This document shows, one piece after another, positions 48,626-57,061 of a stretch of 64,000 bases of DNA. Where the stretch lies: the NCBI GenBank assembly GCA_017557345.1, contig JAFYZR010000026.1:1-64000 (forward strand), given 5' to 3'. The notes beneath the pieces are model-generated. The model saw only the letters and a program-made list of their open reading frames with translations. It was not told the DNA's origin and made no database searches. The position numbers were made by a program, and so were the translations under genes. How positions within the stretch are numbered: position 1 is the first letter of the stretch; the number at the start of each line of letters is the position of its first letter. This DNA is from Paludibacteraceae bacterium (lineage in GTDB: Bacteria > Bacteroidota > Bacteroidia > Bacteroidales > Paludibacteraceae).

Positions 48626-49054
48626 TTATCGTATCCAAGTCTGATTGCGTCCCAAGAAGCCGCGTTTGTCGAGCGAGCCACGCAAGACGAGGTTGCCATC
48701 CTTAGGATATATTTTGCCATAGTAGAACTTTCCGGATTCCGGATCTAAAACGCGTCCGTTTTCCAGTTGATTCTTCTCTGCGTTGAAAGACATGCCACGG
48801 ATGATAATCAAGCCTTCTAATGGTGCATTATGGTCTGCATCTACACATTCTGTGCATTTTAGTCCTGGTTCGCCCATAAGCATTTTGCTTATTTTGCCGT
48901 AATACAGACCGTCTGTACCTTTGTAGATAGTAACGATGGAGCGTTTCTCGCCTGTTTTGTCATCTACGGTTTTCCAATCGCCTAATATGGCTTTTACTTG
49001 TGCTCCGACACTCAACGAGGCCAGTAACACAAAAAATAAAACAATCTTTCTCAT
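48626..49054 (-). CDS. DUF2147-family secreted protein
   Basis: A 142-aa protein with a signal peptide (1-18, MRKIVLFFVLLASLSVG) and a DUF2147 domain (ILGDWKTVDDKTGEKRSIV, GKISKM, LIIIRGM, GRVLDPESGKFYYGKIY). The family is small, periplasmic or secreted, probably lipocalin-like, with no firm function. The frame is open 43 codons further upstream, but a promoter at 49075-49105 lies inside that extension, so the Met at 49054 is the start. It is the first gene of a three-gene minus-strand operon with rdgB and the PorZ-like gene. Confidence 0.88.
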   Translation of the reverse strand: MRKIVLFFVLLASLSVGAQVKAILGDWKTVDDKTGEKRSIVTIYKGTDGLYYGKISKMLMGEPGLKCTECVDADHNAPLEGLIIIRGMSFNAEKNQLENGRVLDPESGKFYYGKIYPKDGNLVLRGSLDKRGFLGRNQTWIR

Positions 49055-49074
49055 ATTAAACCAATTTTGCGCTG

Positions 49075-49105
49075 CAAAATTACATAAAATTTTTGATATA
49101 TGCAA
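49075..49105 (-). promoter_or_regulatory. Promoter of the DUF2147-rdgB-PorZ-like operon
   Basis: Minus-strand TTG (49103-49105), a 20-bp spacer starting CATATATC, and TAATTTTG (49075-49082), 20 nt before the ATG. Confidence 0.8.
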
Positions 49106-49127
49106 ATAAAAAAGATGAAACAAAGAG

Positions 49128-49152
49128 TATATATATACTATGTATATATATA
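49128..49152. repeat. Perfect 11+3+11 palindrome, copy 3
   Basis: TATATATATAC - TAT - GTATATATATA, with perfect arms, located between two divergent promoters. Same architecture as 11205-11229 and 27234-27258. Confidence 0.8.
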
Positions 49153-49184
49153 GTAAAACGTGCGAAAAGCACAAAAAATGCATT

Positions 49185-49230
49185 TATCTTATAGGTATCT
49201 TATAGGTATGTTATAGGTAATCCTATAAGG
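49185..49230 (+). repeat. 3 x 11-bp tandem repeat plus inverted unit
   Basis: TATCTTATAGG, TATCTTATAGG and TATGTTATAGG, then TAATCCTATAAGG, whose CCTATAAG is the reverse complement of CTTATAGG. The 11-bp period matches the unrelated-sequence repeats at 11131 and 27151, again next to an 11+3+11 palindrome. Confidence 0.8.
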
Positions 49231-49287
49231 AAAGAAGGTAAAAGGAAGGTAAAGGTAGGGATTTTGGTATTATTTTAGTCCCAAATC

Positions 49288-49318
49288 TTGCGTATGTCGA
49301 AAAAAAGTTGTAATTTTG
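49288..49318 (+). promoter_or_regulatory. Promoter of the nrnA operon
   Basis: TTG (49288-49290), a 20-bp spacer starting CGTATGTC, and TAATTTTG (49311-49318). The predicted start is about 15 nt before the ATG at 49340. Confidence 0.82.
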
Positions 49319-49339
49319 CAGGCAAAATTCGCAAGGACG

Positions 49340-50425
49340 ATGGGAATAGAATTAGATAAAGGATTATTGGCACGTGCGCAGGAGTTACTTGCATCGGCCC
49401 AAAAGATCGTCATTCATACGCATATGGCGCCGGACGGCGATGCGATGGGTTCGGCTTTGGCTCTTTATCACTTTGTGATAGACCGTTTCGCTAAGAAAAG
49501 TGAGTCTGCTAATGTTGTGGGGCCGCAGTCAGAGCCAGTTGCAAGACAGTTGCATGTTATTGTGCCTAATACTTTTCCCGCGTTCTTCAACTGGATGCCG
49601 GGAGCGCAAGATATATTGATTTATGAGAAGGACAGCAAGCTTTGCGACCAACTGATAAGCGATGCGGATTTATTCCTTTGTACGGATTTTAATGACGCCA
49701 AGCGCATCGGTCCAATAGGCGAGAAAATGCTGCTTAATCCCGCACCGAAAATTCTTTTCGACCATCATCTCAATCCTACGGATTTTGCGGATGTGCTGTT
49801 CTCGTTCCCGGAAGCGAGTTCATCTTGCGAGATTGTTTATGACTTTCTGAAAAGTATCGCATACCAAGTCCAAAATACCGAAATAGCGACTTGTATTTAT
49901 ACGGGTTTGATGACGGATACAGGCAATTTCCAATACAATTCTTCAAGATGTGATTTGTATGAAATTATCGCAGACCTTATCCGCGCGGGCGTCAAGAAAG
50001 ATGAGATATACGATTCCGTTTTCAATCAATATTCGATTGACCGTGTGCGCTTGACAGGCTATGCGCTCTATCGTAAAATGCGAATTTATCCTGAGCATCA
50101 TTTGGCTTTAATCACGCTTTCAGCCGATGAGTTGGATCAATATCATTATCAAGTGGGCGACACGGAAGGCCTGGTAAATATGCCGTTACAGATTTCGGAT
50201 GTTTATTACTCTGTGTTTATGCGCGAGGAACGTCCCAAACCGGGCACACCCAAACCACGGATTCGCATCTCATTCCGTTCTCAAGGCGATCGTCCGGTAA
50301 ATATCTGGGCGTCAGAAGTGTTCCACGGCGGCGGACATGCAAACGCGTCAGGCGGAGAACTTTTTGCATCGTTGCAGCAAGCGGTTCAACTATTTGAGAA
50401 GACATACAAACAGTACGTCAAATAA
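49340..50425 (+). CDS. nrnA: DHH-family nanoRNase/pAp phosphatase NrnA-like
   Basis: A 361-aa phosphoesterase of the DHH/DHHA1 family. NrnA-type enzymes degrade short oligoribonucleotides and dephosphorylate pAp. Motifs: HTHMAPDGDAMGS (metal ligands, about 27-39), a DxN site in CTDFND, the name-giving DHH in LFDHHLNP, TGLMTDTGNF, and the DHHA1 GGGHANASGG near the C-terminus. The start at 49340 is preferred to 49316 because the promoter -7 box covers the upstream Met. Its stop shares one base with the next start (TAATG). Confidence 0.9.
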   Translation: MGIELDKGLLARAQELLASAQKIVIHTHMAPDGDAMGSALALYHFVIDRFAKKSESANVVGPQSEPVARQLHVIVPNTFPAFFNWMPGAQDILIYEKDSKLCDQLISDADLFLCTDFNDAKRIGPIGEKMLLNPAPKILFDHHLNPTDFADVLFSFPEASSSCEIVYDFLKSIAYQVQNTEIATCIYTGLMTDTGNFQYNSSRCDLYEIIADLIRAGVKKDEIYDSVFNQYSIDRVRLTGYALYRKMRIYPEHHLALITLSADELDQYHYQVGDTEGLVNMPLQISDVYYSVFMREERPKPGTPKPRIRISFRSQGDRPVNIWASEVFHGGGHANASGGELFASLQQAVQLFEKTYKQYVK

Positions 50426-51087
50426 TGGCAGTTCGGATAGCACATATCAACAAATCCTTCGGTTCACAACAAGTATTGCGCGATGTGACGATGGATATTC
50501 CGGAAGGGCAAGTGTTAGGACTTTTAGGTCCGAATGGTGCCGGCAAATCGACGCTCATGAAGATTCTAATCGGTCTTTGGAACGCAGATAGCGGAAGCGT
50601 GGAAGTGCCTAAACGAATCGGTTATCTGCCCGAGAATAATCCATTATATGAGGAAATGTATGTGGTTGAATATCTGCGTTTTATGGCAAAAATAACACAA
50701 GTCAGCCAAAGCGAGTTGGTGGTAGATGAATTGATTGAACGTGTTGGTTTGACGGCTGAACGGCATAAACATATTCGCGAATTGAGTAAGGGTTATCGTC
50801 AGCGTGTCGGTCTGGCGCAAGCGCTATTAGGCGATCCGGAATTATTGATTCTTGATGAACCGACGACCGGCTTAGATCCGAACCAATTGGTGGAAATTCG
50901 TGCGCTCATCCGCGCTTTGGGCAAAGATAGAACCGTTATCCTTTCAACTCATATCATGCAAGAAGTGCGTGAGATGTGCGACCGTGTGGTTATTCTCGAT
51001 CACGGTCAGATAATGGCAGACGAGGCGATCGGAGCAATTGCCGATCTGGAGGAATTATTTAGAACTAAGACTTATGGCAGAATTTGA
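50425..51087 (+). CDS. ABC transporter ATPase, GldA-like, short
   Basis: A 220-aa ABC ATPase. Walker A is GPNGAGKST (about 34-42), the Q-loop region is [12 protein letters not shown], the signature is [15 protein letters not shown] (about 118-132), Walker B is [13 protein letters not shown] and the H-loop is STHIMQE. The sequence is closest in style to gliding-motility protein GldA, but GldA proteins are about 300 aa and this one stops after the nucleotide-binding domain. No membrane partner (GldF/GldG or other permease) is encoded nearby. It overlaps ruvB by 14 nt. Function unknown; it may work with a permease elsewhere. Confidence 0.82.
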   Translation: MAVRIAHINKSFGSQQVLRDVTMDIPEGQVLGLLGPNGAGKSTLMKILIGLWNADSGSVEVPKRIGYLPENNPLYEEMYVVEYLRFMAKITQVSQSELVVDELIERVGLTAERHKHIRELSKGYRQRVGLAQALLGDPELLILDEPTTGLDPNQLVEIRALIRALGKDRTVILSTHIMQEVREMCDRVVILDHGQIMADEAIGAIADLEELFRTKTYGRI

Positions 51088-52090
51088 TATACGACAACAA
51101 ATGTCCGAAAAGGAGCAAGACAATGCGCTCCGCCCTTTGTGCTTTGCCGATTTTGCAGGCCAGAGTAAGGTTACTTCGAATTTGAAAATCTTCGTGGAGG
51201 CCGCCAAGTTACGTGGCGAGAGTCTGGATCACGTCCTGCTTTTTGGCCCTCCGGGCTTAGGCAAAACGACGCTGAGTAACATCATAGCCAATGAGTTAGG
51301 CGTTGGTTTTAAGGTAACGAGTGGCCCTGTGTTGGACAAACCGGGAGATTTGGCGGGTTTGCTTACATCGCTTGAGCCTAATGACGTGCTGTTTATCGAT
51401 GAGATTCATCGTTTGAGCCCGATAGTGGAGGAGTATCTTTATTCGGCGATGGAGGACTATCGGATTGATATTATGATAGATAAGGGTCCTTCTGCCCGAA
51501 CGATACAAATCGATTTGAACCATTTTACACTAATTGGAGCCACAACGCGTCAAGGTCTTTTGACTTCGCCTCTCCGTGCGCGTTTTGGCATCAATTGTCA
51601 CCTCGAATACTACGATGCGGATATTTTAGCAGGCATCGTAAAGCGTTCGGCTCGACTTTTAGGCGTGGAGATAAACGAAAAAGCGGCCGGTGAAATCGCC
51701 CGCCGTTCCCGTGGAACGCCTCGTATAGCCAATGCGCTTTTGCGCCGTGTGCGTGATTTTGCGCAAGTGAAAGGTGACGGAAAAATCGATTTGGAAATTG
51801 CAAAATATGCGCTTGAAGCGCTTAATATAGACACCTTCGGCTTGGATCAAATAGACAACAAGTTACTATTGACCATCATCGATAAGTTCCGCGGCGGACC
51901 TGTTGGCCTGAATACCATTGCCACGGCGATGGGTGAAGATGCAGGCACGATCGAAGAAGTGTATGAACCGTTCTTGGTAAAAGAAGGATTCATCAAACGT
52001 ACGCCTCGTGTCCGCGAAGCGACTGAATTGGCATACAAGCATCTCGGCAAGACGCCACTTAGTGCCGACGGGCAACAATCCATCTTCTAA
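51074..52090 (+). CDS. ruvB: Holliday junction branch migration ATPase RuvB
   Basis: A 338-aa AAA+ motor that drives branch migration with RuvA during recombination repair. Walker A is GPPGLGKTT (about 53-61), Walker B DEIHRL, then [13 protein letters not shown], the sensor region [10 protein letters not shown], and the C-terminal winged helix [15 protein letters not shown] with FIKRTPRVR. Full length. The ATG at 51074, inside the end of the ABC gene, gives the standard N-terminus; an in-frame ATG 12 codons upstream is unlikely. Confidence 0.97.
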   Translation: MAEFDIRQQMSEKEQDNALRPLCFADFAGQSKVTSNLKIFVEAAKLRGESLDHVLLFGPPGLGKTTLSNIIANELGVGFKVTSGPVLDKPGDLAGLLTSLEPNDVLFIDEIHRLSPIVEEYLYSAMEDYRIDIMIDKGPSARTIQIDLNHFTLIGATTRQGLLTSPLRARFGINCHLEYYDADILAGIVKRSARLLGVEINEKAAGEIARRSRGTPRIANALLRRVRDFAQVKGDGKIDLEIAKYALEALNIDTFGLDQIDNKLLLTIIDKFRGGPVGLNTIATAMGEDAGTIEEVYEPFLVKEGFIKRTPRVREATELAYKHLGKTPLSADGQQSIF

Positions 52091-52091
52091 T

Positions 52092-52106
52092 CTGCCATTT
52101 TGGCAG
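52092..52106. promoter_or_regulatory. Palindrome upstream of grpE-dnaJ
   Basis: CTGCCA - TTT - TGGCAG, perfect arms, directly after ruvB and 13 bp upstream of a sigma54-like site. It may be an operator of the heat-shock operon or an ruvB 3' hairpin. Confidence 0.5.
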
Positions 52107-52118
52107 TATTCCGCACTT

Positions 52119-52134
52119 TGGCACAACTATTGAC
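52119..52134 (+). promoter_or_regulatory. Candidate sigma54-type promoter of grpE-dnaJ
   Basis: TGGCAC - AACTA - TTGAC fits the -24/-12 form TGGCAC-N5-TTGC except that the -12 GC is GA. The expected start near 52145 leaves a 16-nt leader to the grpE ATG. No TAnnTTTG promoter is visible in this gap. Confidence 0.4.
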
Positions 52135-52160
52135 GTTGTCAAAGTGTAAAAGTATGCACT

Positions 52161-52694
52161 ATGAAAAAAGAAAAAAAGATAGAAGAAAAAGTTGAGAAAC
52201 AGGTAGAGATGCCTGTCGAAGAAGAAAAGGTTCAAGAAGAACAAAAACCAACCGCCGAAGAGTTGCGGGAAAAGATTGCAGAGTTGGAGGATAAAAATCT
52301 TCGGATGATGGCAGAGTTCGATAACTATCGCCGTCGTACGAATAAAGAGAAACTCGAACTGATGGCCACAGCCGGAGAACGCATCTTTAAAGAGATGTTG
52401 CCTCTTGTTGATGACTTTGAAAGAGCAGTCGCGGCGATGGATAAAACCGATGATATTGAGGCTTTGCGCGAAGGCATCATGTTAATCCAACAGAAGTTTC
52501 TATCTTTCCTTGAAAAGGAAGATGTACATGCCATCGAAACAGAAGGCGTGGATTTCAATACGGATGAGCATGAGGCTGTAACCACTTTTGCTGCAGGGGA
52601 AGATAAGAAGGGAAAAGTTATCGATTGCACGCAAAAAGGGTATAAGTTAGGCGATAAGGTTATTCGTTTTGCTAAAGTAGTGGTAGGAGAGTAA
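52161..52694 (+). CDS. grpE: Nucleotide exchange factor GrpE
   Basis: A 177-aa heat-shock protein that releases ADP from DnaK. A highly charged N-terminal tail (Lys/Glu-rich, about 1-35) leads into a long helix with LMAEFDNYRRRTNKEK-type residues and a C-terminal beta domain (HEAVTTF, GKVIDCTQKGYKLGDKVIR). Normal length. It is 3 nt before dnaJ; dnaK is not in the window. Confidence 0.96.
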   Translation: MKKEKKIEEKVEKQVEMPVEEEKVQEEQKPTAEELREKIAELEDKNLRMMAEFDNYRRRTNKEKLELMATAGERIFKEMLPLVDDFERAVAAMDKTDDIEALREGIMLIQQKFLSFLEKEDVHAIETEGVDFNTDEHEAVTTFAAGEDKKGKVIDCTQKGYKLGDKVIRFAKVVVGE

Positions 52695-52697
52695 ATT

Positions 52698-53864
52698 ATG
52701 GCTGAGAAACGTGATTATTATGAAGTGCTTGGCGTCGACAAGACAGCAAGTGCAGAAGATATAAAAAAAGCGTACCGCAAGAAAGCGATACAATATCATC
52801 CGGATAAAAATCCGGGCGATAAGGAGGCAGAGGAGAAATTCAAAGAGGCTGCAGAAGCCTATGAGGTGCTGTCCGATCCACAAAAACGTCAACGCTACGA
52901 CCAGTTTGGTATGGCCGGCATGCAAGGACAAGGCGGATGGACAAGCGGTGGCATGTCGATGGAGGATATCTTCAGTCATTTCGGCGATATTTTCCAAGGA
53001 GCAGGCTTTGATTTGGGCGATATAGGCGAAATGTTCATGGGCGGAGGAAGTCGCAGTCGCGGTCAGCGAGTTCGCAGGGGTTCGGATTTGCGTGGACGTG
53101 TCAGCTTGACGCTCGAAGAAATTGCTAAAGGCTGTGAGAAGAAAATCAAAGTCCGCCGACTGGTAGAATGCAAGGACTGCCACGGAACGGGAAGTGCGGA
53201 TGGTCAGACAGAGACTTGCCCGACATGCAAAGGAACGGGACGGGTTACTCGAACCCAGCGCGGTATATTCGGTATGATGCAAGTCCAGTCTGCCTGTGAT
53301 ACTTGCGGTGGCGAAGGACGAATCATTAAGCAGAAATGCCCAAAATGTGGCGGTCAAGGCGTAGTTCGCGATGAGGAAGTTATCTCGGTTACTATCCCTG
53401 CAGGCGTTATGGGCGGAATGCAACTGACTGTGCCCGGCAAAGGTAATGCAGCGCCACGAGGTGGCGTTCCGGGTGATTTGCTCGTGCTAATCGAAGAACA
53501 AGAGCACAAAGATTTTATTCGTCAAGAGAGTGATATCATCTATAATTTACTGCTTGATATGCCGACCGCCGTATTAGGTGGACAAGTACAGATTCCAACG
53601 CTGTCAGGAGATGTGAAGATAACCATCACACCTGGTACGCAACCAGGTAAAGTGCTGCGAATGAGAGGCAAAGGCTTGCCGCGTATCGATCAATACGGAC
53701 GTAGGTACGGCGAGGGAGACTTACTAATAAACGTAGGTGTTTATATCCCAGAGAAGCTGACAAAGGACGAGCGTAAACTGATAGAGCAGTTGCAAGATAG
53801 TCCGAATATCGCTCCAGGTTCAGCAGATAAGAAGAACTTCTTTAAAAATCTCTTCGGTATATAG
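52698..53864 (+). CDS. dnaJ: Chaperone DnaJ
   Basis: A 388-aa type I Hsp40. A J domain (1-70) with the HPD motif in YHPDKNPGD, a Gly/Met-rich region (about 72-125), and four zinc-finger repeats ([32 protein letters not shown]; about 155-225) precede the C-terminal substrate-binding domains. It delivers substrates to DnaK and stimulates its ATPase. Its TAG stop shares its G with the GTG start of the next gene. Confidence 0.97.
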   Translation: MAEKRDYYEVLGVDKTASAEDIKKAYRKKAIQYHPDKNPGDKEAEEKFKEAAEAYEVLSDPQKRQRYDQFGMAGMQGQGGWTSGGMSMEDIFSHFGDIFQGAGFDLGDIGEMFMGGGSRSRGQRVRRGSDLRGRVSLTLEEIAKGCEKKIKVRRLVECKDCHGTGSADGQTETCPTCKGTGRVTRTQRGIFGMMQVQSACDTCGGEGRIIKQKCPKCGGQGVVRDEEVISVTIPAGVMGGMQLTVPGKGNAAPRGGVPGDLLVLIEEQEHKDFIRQESDIIYNLLLDMPTAVLGGQVQIPTLSGDVKITITPGTQPGKVLRMRGKGLPRIDQYGRRYGEGDLLINVGVYIPEKLTKDERKLIEQLQDSPNIAPGSADKKNFFKNLFGI

Positions 53865-54715
53865 TGAAACGATTTCAGCTTATAGGTTTTGGGTTGTGGT
53901 TCCTTAGTTTACTTGTGTGCGCGCAAGTGCCGACGACTGCGCCCGACTTAAGCCAACCTACCGGAATTTCTCCTGCCTATTTTGGACCCAATGCCTTTCC
54001 GATTCCTGATATGTCTGACGGGCAAACATCTAACCATCTGCGCATAGAATTAGCCGCAGATGGCTATTTTGGTTATAATGGGGACAAAACGGCAGATCTC
54101 TTTGCGCGCGCGTGTGTTCCTTTGTTTACGCGGTGGGCGAATCTCAGCGTTTGGATGCCGATATATGAATGGTATAACCAATATGACGGAAAAGGAAGCG
54201 GAGCCGGCGATGTGTATATCTCAACGGATGTACAGGTGTTGCATAATGAATGGTTTAATTCCGACAAAGCAAAATATATCCCGCAAATGACGATTCGTTT
54301 GGGCATGAAAACCGCAAGTGGCGGGCAGTTTGAGCGAAAACGGCATTATGATTGCCCGGGCTATTTCTTTGATCTCGCGATAGGCGAATCCATCCCAATT
54401 GGACCTGTTTCGTTACGGTTTGCCGGCTCGGTCGGTTTCTTGTGTTGGCAAACAGATAATGGTCGTCAGAATGATGCAGTCATGTATGGCCTACAGGCTA
54501 AGTTTCAGCATGAATATGCTTCCTTGCAGGCCACCTGGGGAGGATATGTAGGATGGGAGAAATATGGCGATGCACCGATGAGCATCAAAGTGCGAGCCGC
54601 CGGACATATTAAAGGTTTCGAGCCTTATGTGCAATATCAATATGGAATCAAAGATTATCCGTTCCATCAGTTGCGTGTAGGACTCATGTATAATATTGCG
54701 ATACTGAAAGGATGA
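53864..54715 (+). CDS. Secreted/outer-membrane beta-strand-rich protein, unknown
   Basis: A 283-aa protein of no recognised family. The start is GTG at 53864, overlapping the dnaJ stop by one base. A signal peptide (about 1-20, ending VCAQ) precedes a sequence rich in alternating aromatic and polar residues (SLQATWGGYVGWEKYG, FEPYVQYQYGIKDYPF), typical of an outer-membrane beta-barrel of roughly 10-12 strands. It overlaps the next gene by 4 nt (ATGA), and that product looks like another barrel. Translational coupling to dnaJ is curious but may simply reflect compaction. Confidence 0.7.
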   Translation: MKRFQLIGFGLWFLSLLVCAQVPTTAPDLSQPTGISPAYFGPNAFPIPDMSDGQTSNHLRIELAADGYFGYNGDKTADLFARACVPLFTRWANLSVWMPIYEWYNQYDGKGSGAGDVYISTDVQVLHNEWFNSDKAKYIPQMTIRLGMKTASGGQFERKRHYDCPGYFFDLAIGESIPIGPVSLRFAGSVGFLCWQTDNGRQNDAVMYGLQAKFQHEYASLQATWGGYVGWEKYGDAPMSIKVRAAGHIKGFEPYVQYQYGIKDYPFHQLRVGLMYNIAILKG

Positions 54716-55848
54716 TGCAATTTTTCTTCATATTAGCAGTCGGTTTCTGGACCCGCTTTGCAAAAGAACCACAAGAATTACCGGTTGATTCGGCTTTTGT
54801 CGCCAAGCAGGCAGCATTAGCTACTCGTCCTGTGGCATTGCATTATGACGTGGATTTCGCATCATATTTCGATAATCGCGAATATAAAGCCCCTTATCAG
54901 ATTTCACAAACGATTCTCAATTATCGTTTATCTCCAGAAGTGGGTGTGCGTGTTCTGGATCGCGCGGGAGGCAAACATGTCCTAGCTGCAGGAGTTAGTT
55001 ATACGCAACGTTTAGGAGGAGATTGGAGAGATGTGCAGTTTGACCCGATAGCTTATTATCGCTTCAATTATCGTGGATTCTCATTGGCGATGGGTGCCAT
55101 TCCTTACCGGCAACGTATCATGCCTTTGCCTGATTGGCTTCTCTATGACTCCATCGCGTATTATCATCCCAACATACAAGGGGCGCACATGGCATATCAA
55201 GATGACCGTGGATTCGTGGAGTTTATGTGCGATTGGCGTGGTGCGCAAACAGTAGAACGCAGGGAGATGTTTAGACTTCTTCTAAATGGCCAATATAATT
55301 ATAAAGGGTTACAGGTCGGAGGTTTGGGACATATAAACCATAAAGCTTCTTTTGCTGCACCTAAGCATGAGTATGTAATGGATGATATTAATCTTCATGC
55401 TTTTGCCGGGGCAGATTTAACGCGTTACACGCCCTTTGATTCGCTATCCATCCGAGCAGGTTATATTTTCGGTTGGCAAAGGGATCGAGAGGTCAATGAA
55501 AGTTTCTTTAATCATGGATTGATAATCGAGTTATATGCAAATTGGTGGTTCTTGGGATTGAAGAATACATTCTATTATGGTGACAACTTGCAACCATTGA
55601 GACCGCGCAATGCTTTTCTTTGTTTAGGGGATCCATTTTATCAATCGCGCATCTATAACCGCACAGATATTTTTGCCTACCTATATAGAAGTTCGTTCGT
55701 TAATTTCTATTTCTCGTGGAATATGCACTACGATGGCATTCATCTACAGCATCAGCAACAGATGATAGTGCGTTTTCAATTAGAACCGCTAATGGCTGAA
55801 TTGTCCGGCGCTAAACGTCCGTATCTGCGGGGGCTGATAGATAAATAG
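54712..55848 (+). CDS. Probable outer-membrane beta-barrel protein
   Basis: A 378-aa protein of unknown family. A short N-terminal hydrophobic segment (about 1-17) is followed by repeated amphipathic strands with aromatic girdles (DPIAYYRFNYRGFSLAMG, NGQYNYKGLQVGGLGHINHK, LIIELYANWWFLGLKNTFYY). This pattern fits a porin-like or phospholipase-like barrel, but no catalytic motif is seen. It overlaps the previous gene by 4 nt, so the two are probably one unit. Its last 38 bp overlap the 3' end of the convergent O-antigen ligase gene. Confidence 0.72.
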   Translation: MMQFFFILAVGFWTRFAKEPQELPVDSAFVAKQAALATRPVALHYDVDFASYFDNREYKAPYQISQTILNYRLSPEVGVRVLDRAGGKHVLAAGVSYTQRLGGDWRDVQFDPIAYYRFNYRGFSLAMGAIPYRQRIMPLPDWLLYDSIAYYHPNIQGAHMAYQDDRGFVEFMCDWRGAQTVERREMFRLLLNGQYNYKGLQVGGLGHINHKASFAAPKHEYVMDDINLHAFAGADLTRYTPFDSLSIRAGYIFGWQRDREVNESFFNHGLIIELYANWWFLGLKNTFYYGDNLQPLRPRNAFLCLGDPFYQSRIYNRTDIFAYLYRSSFVNFYFSWNMHYDGIHLQHQQQMIVRFQLEPLMAELSGAKRPYLRGLIDK

Positions 55849-57061
55849 TTACCAATCCTACAGCCCAAATGACGATGCCACAAAATCGCCCGAACATGCA
55901 TTCCGTAAACATATTGAGAATAAATAGCACGGTAAATAGCCATGCTATTTGCTCGTTTTGTTTAGGAGCACAAAGCGGAATAGATAACCATGCAAGCAGG
56001 AAAAACAGCAAGCCGGGAATACCAAGTTCCAGCATTTCTGTCAAATATTGGTTATGGCTATCCAGTTGCGCATCCGCGAAGTAGTCATATCCAAACGTTC
56101 GGTATTTTTCGGTGAGATATGGTGTGCTTTGCCCGGCACCTAAACCATATGCCATATAATCACGTGGCTGCTGTAATGCAAAACTCCAGAGAAGCAGGCG
56201 TACGTCATGATTATAATCGACTTTGCGAATTTCTGTGAAGGCTCCGTAATTGAAGTCTTTCATACGGGGGTGAATGGCGAAAATAGAACCTAAAAGAACG
56301 ATGCCTATTATAATAATAGCTATACTTCGGCGTATTTTGTGTTTCTCCGGCAAAGCAAAGATAAATTCCATTATTGCTAATACGATCGCACTTATCATCG
56401 CTTGGCGTGAATCGCTGAGAACGATAATGGAAAGCATAATAGCCAAGGTAGGAAATAGTATTTTCCATTGTTTTCTAAAGAGCCGCCAAGCTGTTATTGC
56501 TCCGAGAATCTCAACGCTACTTAAGAAAAGACGATGCTTGACGAACGATATGTTTTCTTTGAAAAACATTCGCCAACTATCATAATATGTCCATTCCGCG
56601 GGCATACCGAGTTGTGCCGCCCAAGAAGGATGGACATGAAGAATAGTCATCAATATTAAATAGAAAACGACTGCAGATATGCAACCGATAATAAGCGTCA
56701 ATCCTACGTTTCGCCAATTATAATGTTCATTTACACCCCATATTCCGATAGGAACAATGAGCCAAAACGTAAGGAATCGTTCCATATGCCATGACCAGGC
56801 GTCTGTATCCGTACACCAGAAGAACGAGATGCCTTTCCATACATACCAAAGCCCGAAAAGGATAAATGGAAGGATGGTTTTGATGGTCGATAATTGGAGG
56901 GTGATAGCGGGCTTTTGTAACCACCGCAACTCCAGAATCCAGGAGATGAACCATACAACACAAGCATACCGTAGGCAAATCTGCGGAAAAGGCAGAAGGA
57001 AAACAACGGCCAGGAAGAGTCCGTAGTTAATACGCCCAACTATATCTCTATATTTGTTCAT
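55811..57061 (-). CDS. O-antigen ligase/Wzy-type membrane protein
   Basis: A 416-aa inner-membrane protein with about 10-12 hydrophobic helices and a large periplasmic loop between the late helices (about 285-350), as in the Wzy_C/WaaL family. In that loop are YGLGAGQSTPYL and DAQLDSHNQYLTEMLELGIPG, which carries the conserved His of ligases, and an Arg in SDSRQAMI. Such enzymes transfer polymer from undecaprenyl diphosphate to lipid A-core or extend O-antigen. It is the last gene of the minus-strand surface-polysaccharide operon, with a 14-nt overlap with the preceding gene. Ligase versus polymerase cannot be decided by eye. Confidence 0.82.
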   Translation of the reverse strand: MNKYRDIVGRINYGLFLAVVFLLPFPQICLRYACVVWFISWILELRWLQKPAITLQLSTIKTILPFILFGLWYVWKGISFFWCTDTDAWSWHMERFLTFWLIVPIGIWGVNEHYNWRNVGLTLIIGCISAVVFYLILMTILHVHPSWAAQLGMPAEWTYYDSWRMFFKENISFVKHRLFLSSVEILGAITAWRLFRKQWKILFPTLAIMLSIIVLSDSRQAMISAIVLAIMEFIFALPEKHKIRRSIAIIIIGIVLLGSIFAIHPRMKDFNYGAFTEIRKVDYNHDVRLLLWSFALQQPRDYMAYGLGAGQSTPYLTEKYRTFGYDYFADAQLDSHNQYLTEMLELGIPGLLFFLLAWLSIPLCAPKQNEQIAWLFTVLFILNMFTECMFGRFCGIVIWAVGLVTIYLSAPADTDV

